Source of the DNA: Nocardia wallacei
Lineage (GTDB): Bacteria; Actinomycetota; Actinomycetes; Mycobacteriales; Mycobacteriaceae
Assembly: GCF_014466955.1 (NCBI RefSeq)
Contig: NZ_AP023396.1
Coordinates: 1,612,001-1,676,000, forward strand
Direction: 5' to 3'
DNA length: 64,000 nucleotides
Shown one piece after another: positions 61,822-64,000 of this stretch (positions within the stretch are counted from its first letter, which is position 1; every line of letters begins with the position of its first letter). The translations under genes were made by a program, and so were the position numbers. The notes beneath the pieces are model-generated. The model searched no databases. It was not told where the DNA came from and saw nothing but the letters and a program-made list of their open reading frames with translations.

Positions 61822-63234
61822 TTGGGTAGCACGCTGGCGCACGGGCAGGTCTTCGCCGGCTATCGCATCGAACGGTTGCTGGGCGTCGGCGGCATGGGCG
61901 AGGTGTATCTCGCGCACGACCGGGATCTGCCCCGGTTCGTCGCGCTGAAGCTGCTCAGTCACGCCATGGCCGGTGACCCGGACGTCCGAGCGCGGTTTCA
62001 GCGGGAGGCGGATACCGTTGCGCGGCTGGCTCATCCGAATATCGTGGCCATTCACGCGCGGGGTGAGCACGAGGGCCGGTTGTGGATCGCGATGGAATAC
62101 ATCGACGGCACCGATGTCGCCGCCGTCGTGCGCAACGGACCGATCCCGCCGGAGCAGTCGGTGCGGATCATCACCGAGACCGCCCGCGCGCTCGACCACG
62201 CCCATGCGGGCGGGATCCTGCACCGCGATGTCAAACCGGCCAACATCCTGCTCGCCCGCGGACCGCAGCAGCGGGTGCTGCTCGCCGACTTCGGCATCGC
62301 CAAGGCGCTCGACGAATCCGTCGGCCTCACCCGCACCGGCGACGTGTATGCCAGCCTCCAGTACGCCGCGCCCGAGCAGTTCGATGCCGGCTCACCGGTC
62401 GATCACCGCACCGACGTATACGCGCTCGGGGGCACCCTCTATCACATGCTCACCGGCGACCACCCGTATCCCGGAAGCAATTCGGCGCAACTCATCAACG
62501 CCCACCTGCATCTGCCGCCACCGGTACCGAGCCGCCGGAACCCTGCGCTGCCACCGGGTTTCGACGCCGTCATCGCCCGGGCACTGGCCAAGGACCCGCG
62601 TCAGCGTTTCGGCAGCTGCGGAGAACTGGCCGCCGCGGCGGCGAACGCCTTGTCGGGCAGGCCCATTCCGCATCCGATGGCCTTCACTCCCGGTCCCTCG
62701 GCGCCGCCGGTGCCGAAGCGCCGCCGCCGCGGATTGTTCGTCGCCGCCATGCTGGGCATCGTCCTGGTCCTCGGCGGCGCCGCCACGACTGTCGTTCTGG
62801 TGCTGCACAATTCGTCCAGTAAACAGCACGAGCAACAGGCCGCCGAAGAAGCACGCGAGGCGTCGCGCAAGTTCGCCTGCGATTTCGGGCGCGCCATGAT
62901 GACCTACGACTACAAAGATCTCGACTCCTACAAGAAGTCGCTGGACGACGGAGCGGCCGGTGATCTCCAGGCCCAGTTCGACACCACGTGGTCCGCGCTG
63001 CGAGGCGCCATGGTCCAGAGCCAGGTGTCCTCCCGGGCCAGCGCCGCCGAGTGCTACTTCAAATCCGGCGACGCCACCCGCGCGGAAATCACCGGTCTAC
63101 TCACCCAGACACTCCACAACATAACCACCGGCGCGAACCCCCAAACCAAACAAGTCCCCGTCACCCTGACCGTCGAATACCTCGACGGCCGCTGGCAGTG
63201 CACCAAACTGGACACCCCCCAGCCCCCGAACTGA
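61822..63234 (+). CDS. Transmembrane Ser/Thr protein kinase (Pkn-like)
   Basis: 470 aa from a TTG behind GGAGGAGG. Kinase domain residues ~13-275: GVGGMGEVY loop at 21-29, Lys43 in VALK, HRDVKPANIL, DFG and AAPEQF. One helix (GLFVAAMLGIVLVLGGAATTVVLVL) is followed by a ~120-residue extracytoplasmic domain with two Cys (FACDFGRAMM; AAECYFKSGD). The outside domain lacks PASTA repeats and is like the DUF4878-type fold of Nocardia kinases. Ligand and targets are unknown. Confidence 0.93.
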   Translation: MGSTLAHGQVFAGYRIERLLGVGGMGEVYLAHDRDLPRFVALKLLSHAMAGDPDVRARFQREADTVARLAHPNIVAIHARGEHEGRLWIAMEYIDGTDVAAVVRNGPIPPEQSVRIITETARALDHAHAGGILHRDVKPANILLARGPQQRVLLADFGIAKALDESVGLTRTGDVYASLQYAAPEQFDAGSPVDHRTDVYALGGTLYHMLTGDHPYPGSNSAQLINAHLHLPPPVPSRRNPALPPGFDAVIARALAKDPRQRFGSCGELAAAAANALSGRPIPHPMAFTPGPSAPPVPKRRRRGLFVAAMLGIVLVLGGAATTVVLVLHNSSSKQHEQQAAEEAREASRKFACDFGRAMMTYDYKDLDSYKKSLDDGAAGDLQAQFDTTWSALRGAMVQSQVSSRASAAECYFKSGDATRAEITGLLTQTLHNITTGANPQTKQVPVTLTVEYLDGRWQCTKLDTPQPPN

Positions 63235-63303
63235 CGGCTCGGCCGATGAATTCGTGGCTCCCGGCCGGTCGAAGCTCTTGACACCCTAGGAAAGGAGACC
63301 GTT

Positions 63304-63909
63304 ATGTCGGAGCTTCTCGTTGACTTCATCACCTCCCTCGATGGCTATGCGTCGGGGGAGGGCTGGCCCGGGTTCTGGGGACTCGAAGGCCCGGAGTACC
63401 TCGCATGGCTCGGTGAGCAGCCCGAGCCGAAGTACCTGATGGGAGCGAATACCTACCGCCTGATGTCGGGCTTCGCCGCCGGTGAGGTTCCCGAGGGCCA
63501 AGACGAGTTCAGGCCCGAGGAAGAGGCATCGGTCGACGGGCTCACGAAAGCGTCCAAGGTGGTGTTCTCCTCCTCGCTGGAGGAGCCGCTGGTGTGGGCC
63601 AACTCCACGCTCGTTCGCGACGACGCCGTGGAGGCGGTCCGTGCCATGAAGTCGAGTGGTTCGGGGCTGCTCAGCACCATCGGCAGCCTGAGGCTGTGCC
63701 GGTCCCTGCTGCGAGCCGGACTCGTCGACCGATTCCGGGTCGTGATGTTCCCGGTCATCACCGGCGCTACGGGCGCGGAACGCATCTACGACGGCTATCC
63801 GGACGTCGCCCTCGAGATGACCGACCACCGCACCTTCGACGGCCGCATCCAGTTGGTCGAGTACAAGCCCCGCGTCCTCGAGCACCCCCCGCTCGGCGCC
63901 CCGGCGTGA
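63304..63909 (+). CDS. RibD C-terminal/DHFR-like reductase
   Basis: 201 aa; ATG after AAAGGAGA. The fold pattern is KYLMGANTYRLMSGFAA, VVFSSSLEEPLVWANSTLV and LRAGLVDRFRVVMFPVITG, typical of dihydrofolate reductase-like RibD_C proteins with NADPH binding. The substrate is unknown. It is different from the FolA-type DHFR in this window. Confidence 0.87.
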   Translation: MSELLVDFITSLDGYASGEGWPGFWGLEGPEYLAWLGEQPEPKYLMGANTYRLMSGFAAGEVPEGQDEFRPEEEASVDGLTKASKVVFSSSLEEPLVWANSTLVRDDAVEAVRAMKSSGSGLLSTIGSLRLCRSLLRAGLVDRFRVVMFPVITGATGAERIYDGYPDVALEMTDHRTFDGRIQLVEYKPRVLEHPPLGAPA

Positions 63910-63949
63910 CATCGCCTCTCCACCAGACCAGCGTGCCCGGAAGCGAAAC

Positions 63950-63985
63950 AACCGGCGCGAGGCATGACACACACTCGCGCCGGTT
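63950..63985. terminator. Strong 12-bp hairpin at the end of the window
   Basis: AACCGGCGCGAG (63950-63961) and CTCGCGCCGGTT (63974-63985) form a perfect 12-bp stem with a 12-base loop. It lies 41 bp after the RibD-like stop. It ends in TT on the plus strand and is symmetrical, so it can terminate both directions. Confidence 0.8.
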
Positions 63986-64000
63986 CTCCGTGGTCCTGCG

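Overview
The window is high-GC actinobacterial chromosome, most likely Nocardia or a close mycolate-producing relative. Signs of this are mycobacterial-type lipoproteins, an Rv1733c-like membrane protein fragment, a mycothiol-dependent isomerase-like protein, GTG/TTG starts, probable leaderless genes and many TetR regulators. It reads as ordinary chromosome with accessory patches. I found no rRNA, tRNA, CRISPR array, transposase or phage gene.

Layout. 1-9.6 kb: end of an Rv1733c-like protein, an acyl-CoA dehydrogenase divergent from a TetR gene, a ChoD-like GMC oxidoreductase, a complete CUT1 sugar ABC importer and a polytopic membrane protein. 9.6-17.8 kb: one tightly coupled minus-strand hopanoid operon, hpnC-hpnD-hpnE-polyprenyl synthase-shc-hpnG-hpnH. 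It covers FPP to squalene, hopene, adenosylhopane and ribosylhopane, and its HpnG carries an IspH-like C-terminal domain. 17.9-21.3 kb: a PucR-type regulator, alanine dehydrogenase and a convergent Lrp/AldR regulator, separated by a tandem-repeat array. 21.4-25.6 kb: a sulfur-linked group (rhodanese, cysteine dioxygenase, orphan family 5 binding lipoprotein with an upstream micro-ORF), then a HAD protein and a GNAT.

25.65-28.72 kb is visibly AT-richer than its surroundings. It holds a methyltransferase, a glycosyltransferase-like protein and a 55-codon ORF on the minus strand, divergent from a 51-codon ORF coupled to a PIG-L deacetylase on the plus strand. This is the best candidate here for an undescribed system. 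28.8-31.4 kb holds an HTH-TPR regulator divergent from three small coupled ORFs of unknown function.

31.4-45.8 kb: GNAT, Nudix, two DUF202 proteins, a TetR/MFS efflux pair with two clear operators, a 2-oxoglutarate oxygenase-like protein, YaeQ, DHFR-like and HAD proteins, a PAS-GGDEF protein with a DUF574-type methyltransferase, a stand-alone TrpB paired with a threonine aldolase, an MDMPI-like protein and an Lcp-like (DUF2236) oxygenase behind a palindromic promoter. 46-55 kb: a basic low-complexity protein, a 15-bp tandem repeat, a sodium:solute symporter with a two-helix partner, two NmrA-type reductases, a TetR/EamA pair around a perfect 22-bp palindrome, a PepSY membrane protein and a 39-bp repeat. 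55-64 kb: a membrane protein, two paralogous acyl-CoA synthetases, a DHCR24-like flavoprotein, a lipoprotein, a Ser/Thr kinase, a RibD/DHFR-like protein and a strong hairpin.

Functional themes are envelope lipids (hopanoids, sterol and fatty acyl chemistry), carbohydrate uptake, amino-acid and sulfur catabolism, and drug efflux under local TetR control. All functional assignments come from reading the sequence and from recalled family features; no database search was run.
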